DNA of 64,000 bases from Spirodela intermedia (GCA_902729315.2 LR746276.1:2411669-2475668); one strand, 5' to 3'; counted from the stretch's first letter, positions 1-12,456 are shown. Program-made: numbers and translations. The notes: generated by a model from the sequence alone, not told the origin.

Positions 1-1584
1 CCTATATTTGTGAATGAATGAAGAGGAATCATTTGCACTTAGGCTCTTTAGAACCATGAATTCATTGTTGATGAGCTATCATCTTTTTTATTCAACAGTG
101 TTGTTAGAAGGATAGTGAAACATATGAAAATATTTTATGAAGAGTGGAGTTGGAATAGTGGGAAAAAAAACTATAAATTAGATGCTTATCACTTCAATAT
201 TTTGAGTGAACTAACTTGAACCAAATTTGTGTTATTTCTACACATAACTTTAAATCATTTTTGGACTAGGTAAAAATACTGTCACCCCCCCCTCCTAATG
301 TTTTGTTCCTTGGCCCTCTAAGACCTAGCATGATCTATTAGCATGATATGATTATGAGATGTAAAATGATGTTTTCATAAATAAAAAGTAACCATGAAAA
401 AAATAAAAAGTTTAACCTTGCAATTATACTTCTATGATTATAGTTGTAGTTTACACTCTAAATTATATTGAGACACTTCATAGAGTTCTCTTATTTGTTG
501 GTGTGGACTTGGATACATGGGGATATTTTGCATAAATGGTTAAATATCCATGATAATTTTCTAGTGTGATATTTTCTTAACTTTGGTTGTTTTGACATGA
601 TTATTTGATATTCTAATATAATAACTTATAATAACTAGCTTTTTTTGTCCACATTTTGATACGATTCCTATTAGTGAGCTAATTTTTAGGATTTTTTAAG
701 ATATATTTTGAAAATATTTTAACATATTAAGGAAAATTAGATATTATGACATGTTAAAATGTAACTTTGTTGAAGGTTATATTCTACATCTTATATGTTG
801 ATATAGAAACTTATCAACATATGGAAGATTTAAAGTTTTAACTTATTTTATTCAGCATCATCAATGTCCTTCCCATTAGGGAATCACATATTAATGTAGT
901 TAGAATCTAGTAATATATAATAGCACATGGAAATAGCTATCTTATATGAGGTGTAAGAGTGGAAAGTTTAATGAATATGAATTTAAATACCTGAACATCA
1001 AAAGCAGGCTTATTAACAACAGCTTATTCATATAATTAAATGATGGTAAATCATGGCATTAACATTGAATGATGTTGTACAGGGAGGGAAAAGTAATGGA
1101 TTCAAATAAGTTTTAAATTGATTGGTGTGATAATAGAAAATCAAAGTCTACCCCATAGAGCTGAGAACTGTGATCGTGATGGTTGCATGTTATCTATCAT
1201 GTGTCAATATTAGATGCTTCATGCAATTTTCTATAGGTCAACGGATATTTTACTTATGTTCTTTATGAAGGAATAACAAATATCTACCTATTGCATCATT
1301 GTGCAAGGAGTTTTTATACTTATTTTCGTTGCGTCCCGACTTAAATGCGTGATGGTGCATTAAAGTAGGCATTTTTCACCAATTAATTAATGTTTCTTAT
1401 ATACTTGCCACATTATCTTTCCTTCAATCTAGTACGGTGACTTCATCTGACTTCATTATTCTTGCTATTGACTCTTCAAGAAGTAATTACAGCGAATATT
1501 GAGGATTTCTATGACCAGTTGGAAGCGAGCTATGAATGGTAGTTTATTAGTTTTGGGGGCTAAAGATTCTCTTGGAGATTTGGC
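1..1584. other. AT-rich intergenic DNA, no gene seen
   Basis: No long reading frame and no recognisable protein similarity on either strand. The DNA is AT-rich with short A and T runs. The last ~150 bases (from about 1440) resemble, with gaps, the DNA at about 24100-24220 upstream of the second FRO copy, so the duplicated unit seems to begin here. Confidence 0.6.
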
Positions 1585-1659
1585 ATGGCAGTACAAGCAG
1601 TACGAGAGATCTACAGAACAGTTGACACGAGAGTAAGCGCTGGGGGGGTCTCCCTCCTT

Positions 1660-1773
1660 CCCCCCCCCCTCTCTCTCTCTATCTCTATCTCTCTATCTCT
1701 CTATCTCTCTATCTCTCTCTCTCGCTATCTCTCTCTCTCCCTCTCTCTATCTCTCTCTCTCCCTCTTTCTATC

Positions 1774-1847
<74 letters not shown>

Positions 1848-1849
1848 CG

Positions 1850-1891
<42 letters not shown>

Positions 1892-1894
1892 TCT

Positions 1895-1934
<40 letters not shown>

Positions 1935-2065
1935 TCGCTATCTCTCTCTATCTCTCTCTCTCTATCTCTCTCCCTCTCTCTCTCTCTCTCTATCTATCTC
2001 TCCTCTCTCTTCTCTCTCTATCTCTCCTCGCTGTCTGTCTAACTCTCTCTCTATTTCTCTCTCGT

Positions 2066-2109
<44 letters not shown>

Positions 2110-2186
2110 CCTCTCTCTCTATCTCTCCCTCGCTGTCTGTCTAACTCTCTCTCTCTCTCTATTTCTCTCTCGTTGTCTCATTAACA

Positions 2187-2237
<51 letters not shown>

Positions 2238-2325
2238 GCTGTCTCTCTAACTCTCTCTCTATTTCTCTCTTGCTGTCTCGTTAACTCTCTCTCGCTGTCT
2301 CTCTAGCTCTCTCTCTCTTTCCACG
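1660..2325. repeat. Very long imperfect (CT)n tract
   Basis: About 650 bases of almost pure pyrimidine on the + strand, mostly CT with scattered CTAT, CCCT, CTCG and TTTCT interruptions. The interruptions show larger repeated blocks, for example units containing CGCTGTCTGTCTAACTCT. It lies about 0.9 kb upstream of the first FRO start codon. Reading frames through it (Ser-Leu repeats) are low-complexity artefacts. A shorter CT tract occupies the comparable place upstream of FRO copy 2. Confidence 0.95.
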
Positions 2326-2339
2326 TGGTTCGTACTGCA

Positions 2340-2900
2340 ATTGAAGGGAAGGAGAGTAACTCGTACTACACAGACAAGGTGGCCGACGCTAAGGTCTGAT
2401 GGCGGAGCCGACATACAGTCTTAAAGAACTTACGTGACTTCTGCAGATCTTTAAGGGACGCTGCCGTCGGATGACAACGCGACCACTTGATCGGGCCTGA
2501 ACCACTTGGATTTTAATAATCAAGGTCAACCACCCGGACCCTGTGGAGTCCCAAGCCCGTCCGGCATTAGAGAAGGGCCCGGGCAATCGGCTTTAGGGTT
2601 GAACGCTGTAAGGCCCGGACTTGGCCGAGGCAAGAGTTCGAACAATGGGTTCCATAGTTGACGGAAAATGTGATACCCGAAGCCGGCGTGGTGCCCGGAA
2701 AATGGCCTCTGGTTGTTTTCTAAGAAGGATCAGGAGAGAGGGATGTAACTCAAAACATCCGGGCTGGATTATCTGCGGAGAATTGGCCCGGGGCCGGAGC
2801 ATATTAATTGACCTCCCTGCCAATAAACATGGAAAAGAAGCAGCGAGGGGTGCGATGGCAACGTTGCCGTAGACATTTGCACGTCGTCAACGTTTTATTC

Positions 2901-2946
<46 letters not shown>

Positions 2947-3011
2947 CTCTCCTTTCTTCAGCACGTCGCAGTGGCACGGATGTGCATGCCGCCCTGCGAG
3001 GGATGGTGTAT
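2340..3011 (+). repeat. FRO copy 1 upstream region, diverged duplicate of 24255-25084
   Basis: This GC-richer stretch aligns loosely with the DNA upstream of FRO copy 2. Shared landmarks in the same order include AAAGAACnnACnTGACT, a CCACTTG/CCAACTTG block, GGTCAAC plus GGCCC blocks, and a final CT microsatellite. By eye the identity is well below that of the genes themselves. It marks the part of the old duplication that was not homogenised. No credible gene is seen; short reading frames on both strands have no family resemblance. Confidence 0.6.
2904..2942. repeat. (CT)n microsatellite upstream of FRO copy 1
   Basis: About 39 bases of uninterrupted CT repeat, roughly 310 bases upstream of the FRO copy 1 start codon and 200 bases upstream of its TATA box. 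It matches the place of the longer CT tract at 24887-25008 upstream of copy 2. Confidence 0.95.
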
Positions 3012-3142
3012 GAAAGAGACGGCAACTGGGAAGGTTAACAGGAGCCAATTTTTCTAAGGCCACAATGACGGTGACGCATCATTCCTTGGGCGTGGAAGCA
3101 TCAGACGCAACCTCTACGCCGCGGGTGCAGCTCGCCGTCGTC

Positions 3143-3149
3143 TATAAAT
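3143..3149 (+). promoter_or_regulatory. TATA box of FRO copy 1
   Basis: TATAAAT lies 107 bases upstream of the ATG at 3256, which predicts a transcription start near 3175 and a 5' UTR of about 80 bases. The same element is kept upstream of copy 2. This is a sequence prediction only. Confidence 0.6.
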
Positions 3150-3255
3150 CCTGCCTTGGAAGCAGCGCTATTCTTCTGTGACAACCAGAGGGTGGCGGCG
3201 AGCAAGAGAGGAGAAGGGACAAGGAGGGGGGGATCGCCGTGAAGAGTTGCTGGCT

Positions 3256-6200
3256 ATGGCGGAGGCCGCAAGGATGACGGCGCGGAGCCTAAAACTACTG
3301 GCTTGGGTGGTGTTCGTCGGGTGGCTGCTGATGTGGCTCATGAGGCCGACCAACACGTACAGAAACGTCTGGCGGATAAAGCTCCAGGACAAGCTCAACT
3401 CCACAACCTACTTCGGCTCGCAAGGTGGGAGAAGCTCAGAGTTCCCTCTTGTTGTCTTCCTTCCTCTTGTTCTTCTTCCTGGTAGCTTAACCCATTCCGT
3501 CATCCGGGTGGCAGGGATGAGCATATTGATCTTCGCCTTCCCCATCATGTTCATATCCCTACTGGGCTGTCTCTACCTTCATCTAAAGGAGATATCGAGC
3601 TCCAGCCAGAGGTCTCTTCTTCCTCCGCACTCTTCAGATTTTCCCGAGCGTAGGGGCCTGTCTGTGTTCACCTGGATGTCGTCTGCAGTGCCGAAGGAAG
3701 GCTCTCAAAGCGGAGCTTCGACGATCGTCTCGCGTTCTGGGGGAGGCCAGCACTCTCGAAGGGTCCTCTGGGGATCGTCTCCTGGATGCAGCTTTCCTTC
3801 TTCCTCATGTTCATAGCGTTGGTGATCTGGTCCTTCGCCACCTACCTGAAGACGGGCTTCGACCAGTTGAAGTCAAACTCGGGGATGCACGGCGGGATGA
3901 TGCACGGTGGCATGTCCCACGACGAGCCCTCAGAGTATGAAGAGCCTCCATTCTCCCCCGCTCTCTCTCTCTCTCTCTCTCTCTCTCCCCCCTCTCTCTC
4001 TCACACACACACACTGCTTCTAGATTGTGACGAGGACCGGGGCTTGTTGCAGGTCACTGCAGAGGTTCAGGACGGCATCGTTCCGGATGGCGTTGATCGG
4101 GACGCTGAGCTGCGCTTTCCTCTTCTTCCCCGTGACGCGGGGGTCGTCCATCTTGCCGCTGTTCGGGCTTACGTCAGACGCCAGCGTGAAGTACCACGTG
4201 TGGCTTGGGCACATCACCCTCATATTCTTCTTCGGCCACAGCGCAGGCTACATCATCTACTGGGCCATCAACGACGAAATCTGTGAGGTATTCGAAGATC
4301 CCTGTGTAGGCACAGTAAGAGAGAGGGAGAGAGCGATAGAGGACCAGAGATCAAATGATGGCCTAGGACAAGGTGCAGCTGTTCTCTCCTTACCGATAAC
4401 GTGTTCTTATGTTACCATGTGCAGATGGTGAAGTGGGATAAGGCCGGAATTTCGAACGTGGCCGGAGAGCTGTCCATGCTCTTCGGCCTGATCCTCTGGG
4501 CGACGACATTCCGACGCGTGAGGCGCAAGAGTTACGAGGTCTTCTTCTACACCCACCAGTTCTACGGGCTCTTCATGTTCTTCTTCCTCCTCCACGTCGG
4601 CATCTCCTTCTTCTACCTGGTCCTCCCGGGCGTCTACCTCTTCCTGCTGGACCGCTACCTCCGCTTCCTCCAGTCGCAGCAGAAGGTCCGCTTCATCTCC
4701 GCCCGTCTCCTCCCCAACGAGACGGTCGAGCTGAACTTCTCGAAGAGTTCCGGTAACGCTCGCAGTTCACTGCGCCCAGAAAAATCCCTCACCGATCGGC
4801 CGGATTTGACCAGAGAGGCCTGCGATCCGTTTCAGGGCTCAGCTACAGCGTCCTCAGCTCCGTCTTCATCTGCGTTCCCAGCGTGTCGACGTTCCAGTGG
4901 CACCCGTTCACCATCAGTTCCAACAGTAACCTAGAGCCCGACACCCTGAGCGTGATCATCAAGAAGGAAGGGAGCTGGTCTCAGAAGCTGTATCAGGCTC
5001 TCTCCTCGCCCTCCTTGGAACGCCTGGAGATCGCCGTAGAGGGACCTTACGGCCACGTCTCCACAGACTTCCTCGGGTACGGGGAAGAAACGCCGTAATA
5101 ATATTGATGAATTTCTCTGGCAGCAAACGCTGATATCTGATCTTCTTGCAGGCACGACTGTCTGATCATGGTAAGCGGGGGGAGCGGGATCACACCGTTC
5201 ATCTCGATAATCCGGGAGCTCCTCTTCATGAGCGCGGCTCAAAGTTGTCCGGTCCCCAAGCTCCGGCTAATCTGCGCTTTCAAGACGGCGGCTGACCTCA
5301 CCACGCTGGACCTCCTCTTCCCCCTCTCCGGCGGCAAGCTCGATGCCTCCCAGCTCGACCTAATCATCGACGCCTTCGTCACCAGAGAGAAGGAGCCAAT
5401 CGTCGACCCGAGGAAGAGCATCCAGACCGTGTGGCTGAAGCCCCTATCCTCTGACGTCCCCATCTCGCCCATCCTCGGGCCTCGAAGCTGGCTCTGGCTG
5501 GGAGCCATCATCTCTTCCTCCTTCATCCTCTTCCTCCTTCTCCTGGGCATCGTCGGCCGGTTCTACATCTACCCCATCGACAAGAACACCAACACTGTCT
5601 ACTCGTACTCCTCCAAGGCCGTCCTCGCCCTGATCTTTATGTGCGTCTCCATCGCCGGAGTCGCCAGCGCCGCTTTCCTGTGGGTGAGGAGGGCGTCATC
5701 TTCTTCCGCGGCACAGATCAAGAACTTCGACGTTCCTACGCCGACCTCGTCCCCTGCCTCCCTTTTCTACAATGCCGATCGAGAGCTGGAAAGCCACCCA
5801 CACGAGGCCCTCTTCAAGGCGACCACGGTGCACTATGGAGAAAGGCCGAATCTGCAGAGTAAGCACCCTGTTCTTTCATCCTCTTCTCTCTTCCCCCTGT
5901 CGATTCTTCCTTCTCCGTCGGGTAAGATCGCCATTTTCCTCGCGTTATCGTTTTGGAAATCGACGGCATCAGGAGACATTGATCAGCATGCATGGAGAAA
6001 AGCCCTTAAAACTTGCATATTTGAAGTAAATTTTTTTGTATCCTAAAGTTCTTTTTTATCATAACGATAACATCAAGGGAAAGAGGTTGACATCTGCATT
6101 ATTCTTGCCGTGAGTTTTGGGTTCAACGAATTTGGGAACAAAATGAGAGGAAAACATAACTATTTGTCAAAATAAAATAGTTTTTTTCATTGTTTTTAAA

Positions 6201-6434
6201 ATTATTTAAATGAGGTTATTGTTTTCTTTTGAAGATGTGAATCTTGTTCTGGTAAATACCATAAACTAACAGGCCATACGCTGTCATTTTGCAGAGATAT
6301 TGCTCCAATTCGATAATATGGACAGTGGAGTTCTGGTAAGTGGTCCCCGAGAGATGCGCAGTGATGTGGCGAGAATTTGTTCTTCTGGCCTAGTGAACAA
6401 TCTTCACTTCCAATCGATTAGCTTCACTTGGTGA
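3256..6434 (+). CDS. FRO: Ferric reductase oxidase (FRO), copy 1, 8 exons, 720 aa
   Basis: Membrane flavocytochrome that passes electrons from cytosolic NADPH through FAD and two hemes to Fe(III)- or Cu(II)-chelates. Exons: 3256-3424, 3515-3611, 3689-3934, 4053-4287, 4425-4752, 4836-5076, 5152-5858, 6295-6434. All introns are GT-AG and the phases agree. Visible: an N-terminal membrane segment (about 15-30); paired heme histidines H219/H233 and H293/H306 in the ferric reductase core; the FAD motif HPFT at 381-384; GPYG; the NADPH motif GGSGITP at 448-454; two further membrane segments near 540-610; and the family-like C-terminus ending SFTW. Intron 3 holds CT and CA microsatellites. Residues 155-166 form a Met/His-rich loop. 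Length fits plant FROs (about 700-750 aa). The ATG at 3256 is preferred to an in-frame one at 3178, because 3178 is at the predicted transcription start. Subfamily (surface, plastid or vacuolar FRO) cannot be told. Confidence 0.92.
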
Positions 6435-7199
6435 TGGTGATGAGAAAGAGTCCATCTATGATCAAGGACATCGTTTCATAAGGGGAAACACCAGCAGTTG
6501 CATGTGAGTTTGATTCTGAATGTGTGTAATAGGCAGAACATTATGAATGTTTGCCTACTTTTAACTTGTGTGGTGTGCAAGATGTGATATTGATTATCCT
6601 CGATTGAAGTGTTTCAATAACTTTGTTTTAATTTCAATGATAACTAGCCTCTTTGTCAAAATATGCATAAGTTTGTTTACTAAGGTTCCTTATATATACA
6701 CCATCCTATTTAATTATTTACATAAATGGTGTAGCAATATTTCTCAGTTTCTCATATTATATTTAGTAAAATAGCTTATAATGACTAATATGATTTCAAA
6801 ACTTAGTCTGAGTAATGGAGTAAAGGTGAGATGGTTTCTTATGTATAATATTCAGATAACTCAAAATTCTTCTATTTAATATTCAGATGATTCCAAATTT
6901 ATATATTTAAGAGGAACAATTTCAAAAGACTTAATTTTAATGGAGTGTTCAATGTCAAAAAACCATTCACAACCTTAAAACTATCACCTTGGCTCATTGC
7001 ATCTTCACATGATTGATGGGATTAGCTCTTGTCTTCCTTGATGTTTCATTATTTGTAGCCTTTTGGATGTTGATGGCAACATATTCATATTTTGAATCTC
7101 ATAAAATGGCACTAAATTATAGAAAGAAGATCGTGTCACATACACTCTTTTGGTCCCATAAAGGAATTGTAGACCCATGGACTCAATAAAGGATTACAC
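6435..7199. other. Intergenic DNA after FRO copy 1
   Basis: AT-rich sequence holding the FRO 3' UTR (extent unknown) and then DNA without recognisable genes. A 68-codon frame at 6568-6774 has no family resemblance and is not called. Confidence 0.6.
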
Positions 7200-7455
7200 T
7201 GAAGAGAAATAGAAAAAAAAGATAAGAGAGAAAGATGAGAAGAGAATGGAGAGTGAATCGTGTGATACTAGAAATCAAAACTCGCTGTTAATTACAATTG
7301 ATCTCTTATATATAGGAGATGAAATCGTAGAAATAGAAAAGATAAGAAAGGTAGTTACAATAGAAATCTATTGTCACAGTGTGAACCAAGTTGAGAGAAC
7401 TAGACTGAGTTGACTTAGTCAAGTTTAGAAGAGGTGATTGACTATGGTCTTGACA
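7200..7455 (-). repeat. 3' LTR of the copia element
   Basis: About 256 bases, homologous to 13272-13541 with many substitutions and small indels, including loss of a short GTTGACTCAATCAA-type segment. Both copies keep the CTATATATAGGAGATG-like segment. The divergence points to an old insertion. Confidence 0.85.
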
Positions 7456-8074
7456 CCCTTTCACAAGTAGAATGATGATTCGACATAAAACTTGGAATGA
7501 AGATGTAGGAATCTGTGTTTTGATAGAGGCTCAGTGAGGAGATCAATTTTTTAATCATTGTTGGAGATAAAAACTACAAAGAGTTATTTGGCAGCCACTA
7601 ATTCTCATATGAAGTAGAAATTTACTTCAACATGCTTCATGTGGGCATGGAATATTGAGTTTGCAAATAGGTATGTAGCTCCAATATTAACACACAACAA
7701 TGTGGGTGGAGTAATAATATGAAGTTCTTGAAGAAGAGATTTAATTCATTTTCAACTCTGTAGTGCCATCAGCAAGAGCTTTATACTCTATCTCAGTGTT
7801 GGACTGTGAAACTCGCTGCTACTTTTTGGAGCTCCAAGATATCAGATTTTGTCCAAGATACATGAGGTACTCCTTAGTAGATCTATGATCAGTGGATGAT
7901 CTAGCTCAATTAGCATCACTGAAGGTAGTAAAAGACAAATCAAGTCAATTGGAGAGAAGTAGACCATGGTTGACTGTGCCTTTGAGATACCTTAGGAAAT
8001 ACTTGAACGAGGTCTAATCCTTGGATTGTGGGTTGTGTATAGATTGACACGTCCGTTTTACAACAAAGAAGATG

Positions 8075-9682
8075 TGATAAGTCTTCATTATCATGAGTTA
8101 ATAATTAGTAAATAAGATATTTTTAGCCTTAACTCATGATAAATAAACTTATATTTGTGTTAAAGTGTGAAAAGTAGTTTTCAATTGAGTAACATGAATT
8201 TTTGGGTAATTATGTGATGTTATATGAATTTATATGATTTTTATAATCTTACTTTTGAGATAAATAAAGGAAAAAAAATAAAAATAAAAATAAAATAAAA
8301 TGGGGGGGACCCGTCGGCCAATTGAGCCCACAAGTAGGTCGGAAGCGCAGTCGGGAGAGTAGCCGCAAGTAAGGGCTTGAGCAGCTTGAATCAATAGAGG
8401 CATGTGTGTGCCACCTCCCTTCCACATCATTGATGGCCAGTTAGCTGTGGGGTAAGGAGTGGTCGTACATGCATAAGAAATGGACTTGATTGAAAATGTA
8501 ATATTATTATATATTCACTAGAAAATTTAACACACAAGTGATGTGGGACTAAACTACGTCACCTTCCCTAAAAAAGATAGGTAACCAGCGGGGGTTCGAA
8601 TCCTCCTAGAGTCAAAACTCATATTTTTTATCTGATTATCGCGACTTTCTTGTAGATCACCAGTGAAGGATTAAGTAACCAGAATCACTAGATCATTAGT
8701 AAAAATCTCATCAATGTGATTCACAAAGTATTGTTACTAAAATTGTTGAACAATTCGCGATAAAAGGATCACGAATCTATCAACTAAAGTATCTTTGATT
8801 AATTGACGAACAAGTCGTCGTCGGGAAGAGGATGAATTATTGAGAGATGAGTCACCACCTCTTGAGAGCATACCGGATGCGATGAAGAGCCTCCTTTTAC
8901 TGTGCGGACCTGAGGATGAAGCTCCTTAACACATGCCCTACCTCCATCCAGCTCCTCTCCATTAGGTGACAGTCGTTGGAGAGCTGCAAAGTCGCCATTT
9001 TTTTGTTTTGCTGGATGACAACTGCCAGAGATGATTTGACGACCCATTTCATTGATCTCTAGACCTCACAAGGAGATCTAGAGATTGCCCACGTCGTCTT
9101 TGTCTAAGGAGAGCCTTCGAGGCTATGGACATCGCACGATGATTCTCGCAAACATTCAGGATTCTGGTGCATTGCCGACGCATCGCCGCTGCAACGCCGT
9201 AACTCTGTTTTTCTACTTTCAACTTACTTTCTACTTTATTTATTGATAATTTGTGTGATTTAAATTTACCAAGATATACTTTGTTCAATTATGATTCTTC
9301 TAACTTTTACAAATCTTAATTTGATCAATTAAATCATTTTTTAATCATTTAGTGCCCAATTTGCATTTGTAGGTGCTGATGTCATCCTGACATCCACACC
9401 CTTATTTCTCTTTTTTGTGAATTTTAAATATATTTCCTTTTTATTTCTTAGTTTAAAATTTATAGAAAATAATATTATTTGAGAAAAATTTGAAATAATT
9501 ACAAGATATTATATTACATCCTTGTGATTGACTTAGAAAATGACTACTATTTTTGGAAGTTTTACTAAATTATAATTAATATATTTATTTAGAAATACTT
9601 CTAAATATCTGAAAATTCATATTTTCTAGTTTTATAAATTTTAAATTTGTGTGATTTACTATACAACAACTAAGTCACATCA
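8075..9682 (+). mobile_element. Solo LTR, family A, copy 1 (nested in copia)
   Basis: A 1608-base unit starting TGATAAGTC and ending GTCACATCA, flanked on both sides by the direct repeat AGATG (8070-8074 and 9683-9687). That is the signature of an LTR retrotransposon insertion. No internal coding region or second LTR is present, so it is a solo LTR left by recombination. Homologous copies are at 14020-15645, 30956-32416 and 21933-23831 (reverse). It interrupts the copia element and is therefore younger than it. The antisense frame at 8799-9047 is shared with copy 2 and is not a gene. Confidence 0.9.
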
Positions 9683-10033
9683 AGATGTCTAGATATGTAA
9701 TGTTGAGGTACTACAAGGCACCCACAATGTGTTGATAGATTGTTGGATTGTCGAATATAGAAAAAGTGGAAGAAATTGTGGAGACAGGAGACAACATGGA
9801 GAGAGGTTTGCGATTTTCCATATGAGTGCACTTCAAGAGGGATAATGTATAATTAAACTAAGACAAAATGTACCCATCATGGTGTAGTATAAATTCGACA
9901 CTAAGAAAGTGATGAACAGCTCTGAGATCCTTGATTGTGAATTGAGACTATAGTGACTTGACAAGAATTGTCTGCATGAATTGAGGACGAGTATATCGTC
10001 AATGTAGATGAGTATGTATAGAAGAGGTGTGTG

Positions 10034-10318
10034 CTAGAAGAACAAGGGTGTATCTATTTTAGAGTCAGTGAATCTGATATGAAGTAGATATTGTGTGAGT
10101 TTGTGAAACCACTCATGAGGAGGTTGTTTGAGACTATATAGGGATTTTTGAAGAAGACATATATGATGAGGACAGTGAAGATCTTCAAAGCCTTTAGGTT
10201 GTTCCATGTGGATCAATTCATGGAGATCACTATCTAGAAATGTATTAGAGACATCTAGTTGACAGATGCTCCAACATTGACTAACACCAATAGAGAGAAG
10301 AAGCCGGATGGTCGTCAC
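10034..10318 (-). pseudogene. Copia reverse transcriptase fragment
   Basis: About 94 codons with the copia RT landmarks: QLDVSNTFLDSDLHE (normally QLDVxNAFLxGxLxE), MEQPKGFED, and a KSLYSLKQPPHEW segment resembling the conserved KSLYGLKQAPRxW. The YVDD active-site block would lie further downstream on the minus strand, where the frame is broken. Degenerate. Confidence 0.82.
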
Positions 10319-11462
10319 CTTAATGACGAGATTGAATGTCTCATGAAAGTCAATACCTTCCTATTAATGAAAACCTTTAACAACTAATCGAGCATTGTAT
10401 CGATCAATTTTTCTATCAGGTGCATCCTTCACTTGATAAATCCACTTGCAACCGATGACTTGTCGAGTAGTGAGTCGAGGAACTAGTCTCCATGTGTGAT
10501 TATGGAGTAGAGCACGATATTGTTCATTCATAGCTTGAACTCATAATGAGTCCTTGGAGGCTTTTGCATAGGTGTGTGGCTCATATGGCAAATCAAAGGT
10601 GGTTGAGAAACAAGTTGGGAGAGGATGCTAAGTTGAGTACAATTCAGCAAGTAAATGAGTTTTGAGGGTAGTGGATGAAGTGTTATGATTGAGATTAGAT
10701 GAAGATAAAGGGTCATTGGATGGAATATGACCTGGAGGATTTGAGGATGGCAATTTGGAAGATAAGGTTGAATTAGGAGAAATGGGTTCAAACAAGGAAG
10801 CAAGAGATGAAAATGGAGGTGAGTGTGGAAAAGGGGAAGGCATAGGGTCATTGTTGAGTGAGAGGAATGTTTTTGGTAAAGACGTATCAATGGAGGAGGC
10901 AACAATGGGAATGAATATAGTGGATAATTCTATTTCAGAAGGATGTTTTTCCAAGACACCATGAGTTTCTTAAGAAGGTATGAAAGAGTTAGTTTCAATT
11001 TCTTTGTAAGGAAAGATTACCTCATTGAACATAACATCTTGAGAAATGTAAATCCTGCATGAAAGAAGTGAGAGGCACCTATAGCCATGATGGAATGTAT
11101 TGTAATCCAGAAAAATACACCTTTTAGACCTCATGTCCAGTTTAGTAGATACATATGGTTGTAGACAAGAATAAGTCAGACAACTAGGTTTTCATAAACT
11201 GATAAATTTGAGATTTTGTGATGTGTCATCTAAAATGGGGTCTTGTAGTGCAGTAAAGGTGTGGGCATTCGATTGATATGGGATGCTGCTATAAATATTG
11301 CTTTATCCTAAAATTTATAGGGTATAGAGACATGTTTGAGTAGAGAGAGGACGATTTCGACTAAGTGTTGATGTTTCCTCTCAGCTATTCTATTTTGAAC
11401 AAGAGTATAGGGACATGAAATGTGAGGAGTAATGCCTTGACTAATGAGGTTTTATGCAATGA

Positions 11463-11750
11463 CTAATACTCACCTCCCCAATCAGATTGGAAGTACTTGA
11501 TGTTTAGACCAAGTTGTTGTTCCACTCTATTTTTGAAGTCAATGAAAGTCTGTAGTACATCACTTTTGTATTTGAAAGGATAAAGCCATGTGTACCTAGA
11601 GTAGTTGTCTACAAATATCATATAGTAGTGGTAGTTGAGATGAGACATGACTAGTGAAGGTCTCCACACATCTGAGTGAATCAACTTTAGAGGATGTTTA
11701 GAATGGTGTACCAAATTTACATAGGAGAGCTTATGTGTTTTAGATGACAT
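11463..11750 (-). pseudogene. Copia integrase core fragment
   Basis: An open stretch of about 95 codons resembling the copia integrase catalytic core. It has the HSDVW strand, the YYMIFVDNYSRYTWLYP segment with the second aspartate, and SDWGGEY at the end, where functional copies usually have SDNGGE. It is isolated from the other domains by stops and frameshifts, so it is a relic. It lies between the gag and reverse-transcriptase remnants, as expected for Ty1/copia. Confidence 0.8.
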
Positions 11751-12456
11751 ACAAGCATCACAAGCATATGTTTTATTGAAATCAACAATAGGAAGTTCAT
11801 GTGGCTATTACCTAACAAAGTGTCTTGAAATTGGGATATCCAAGTCTCTCATGTCATATCTCTAATGTGACCTTTTGCCCAAGGAAAGCTTTGGGACTAT
11901 TTGATTTTTGAAGTAGGTAGAGCCCATCTCTAATAGTTCCTTGGAGTAGTGGTCTCCTTGTTATTTCATCCTTCAAAACATAGTATATGATATAAAATTT
12001 AATGAATACGCCATTATCATTAGTCAATTTATGGATTGATAGAAGATTTTTTGTGATTGTAGGGACATGTAGGACATTCGACAATCTCAATGGTATCTTT
12101 GAATGTAGAACAGAGGATCTGGTTGAGTGAATGAACAAACTTGAATCGTTCTTAATCTAAAGTTGATCATTTCTATGATAGACTGTAAGATCAATCAAAG
12201 TTTGTTGCTGATCGTGTGTGCCATGGTGTATGGCACCACTATTTGGGTACCATGAGGTAACTTGAGTAGGTTCTAATTGAGTCATAATAGGTTGAGTCGA
12301 TAGATTATAGGCTTGAAGTTGCATTGTACCACTTGAAAAGGGATTAGACCAATTGCAATAATAGACTTTATTATACCTTTCTTTGTAATCTTGAACTCGA
12401 TGCCTAAATTGTCCACATATTTGGCATCAAGGCAAGTATCTTCCTTCATTCTTCCC

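Noticed and set aside
1585-2184. 199-codon frame of Ser/Leu repeats
   Set aside because: It is only the long CT microsatellite read in frame; there is no domain and no splice context.
3786-4286. 166-codon frame overlapping FRO exons 3 and 4, and its twin at 25858-26358
   Set aside because: It reads through intron 3 and its CT repeat and then continues in the wrong frame across exon 4; the spliced FRO frame explains the DNA.
5239-5550. Minus-strand frames opposite FRO exon 7 (also 27311-27622)
   Set aside because: Shadows of GC-rich coding DNA on the other strand, without family resemblance.
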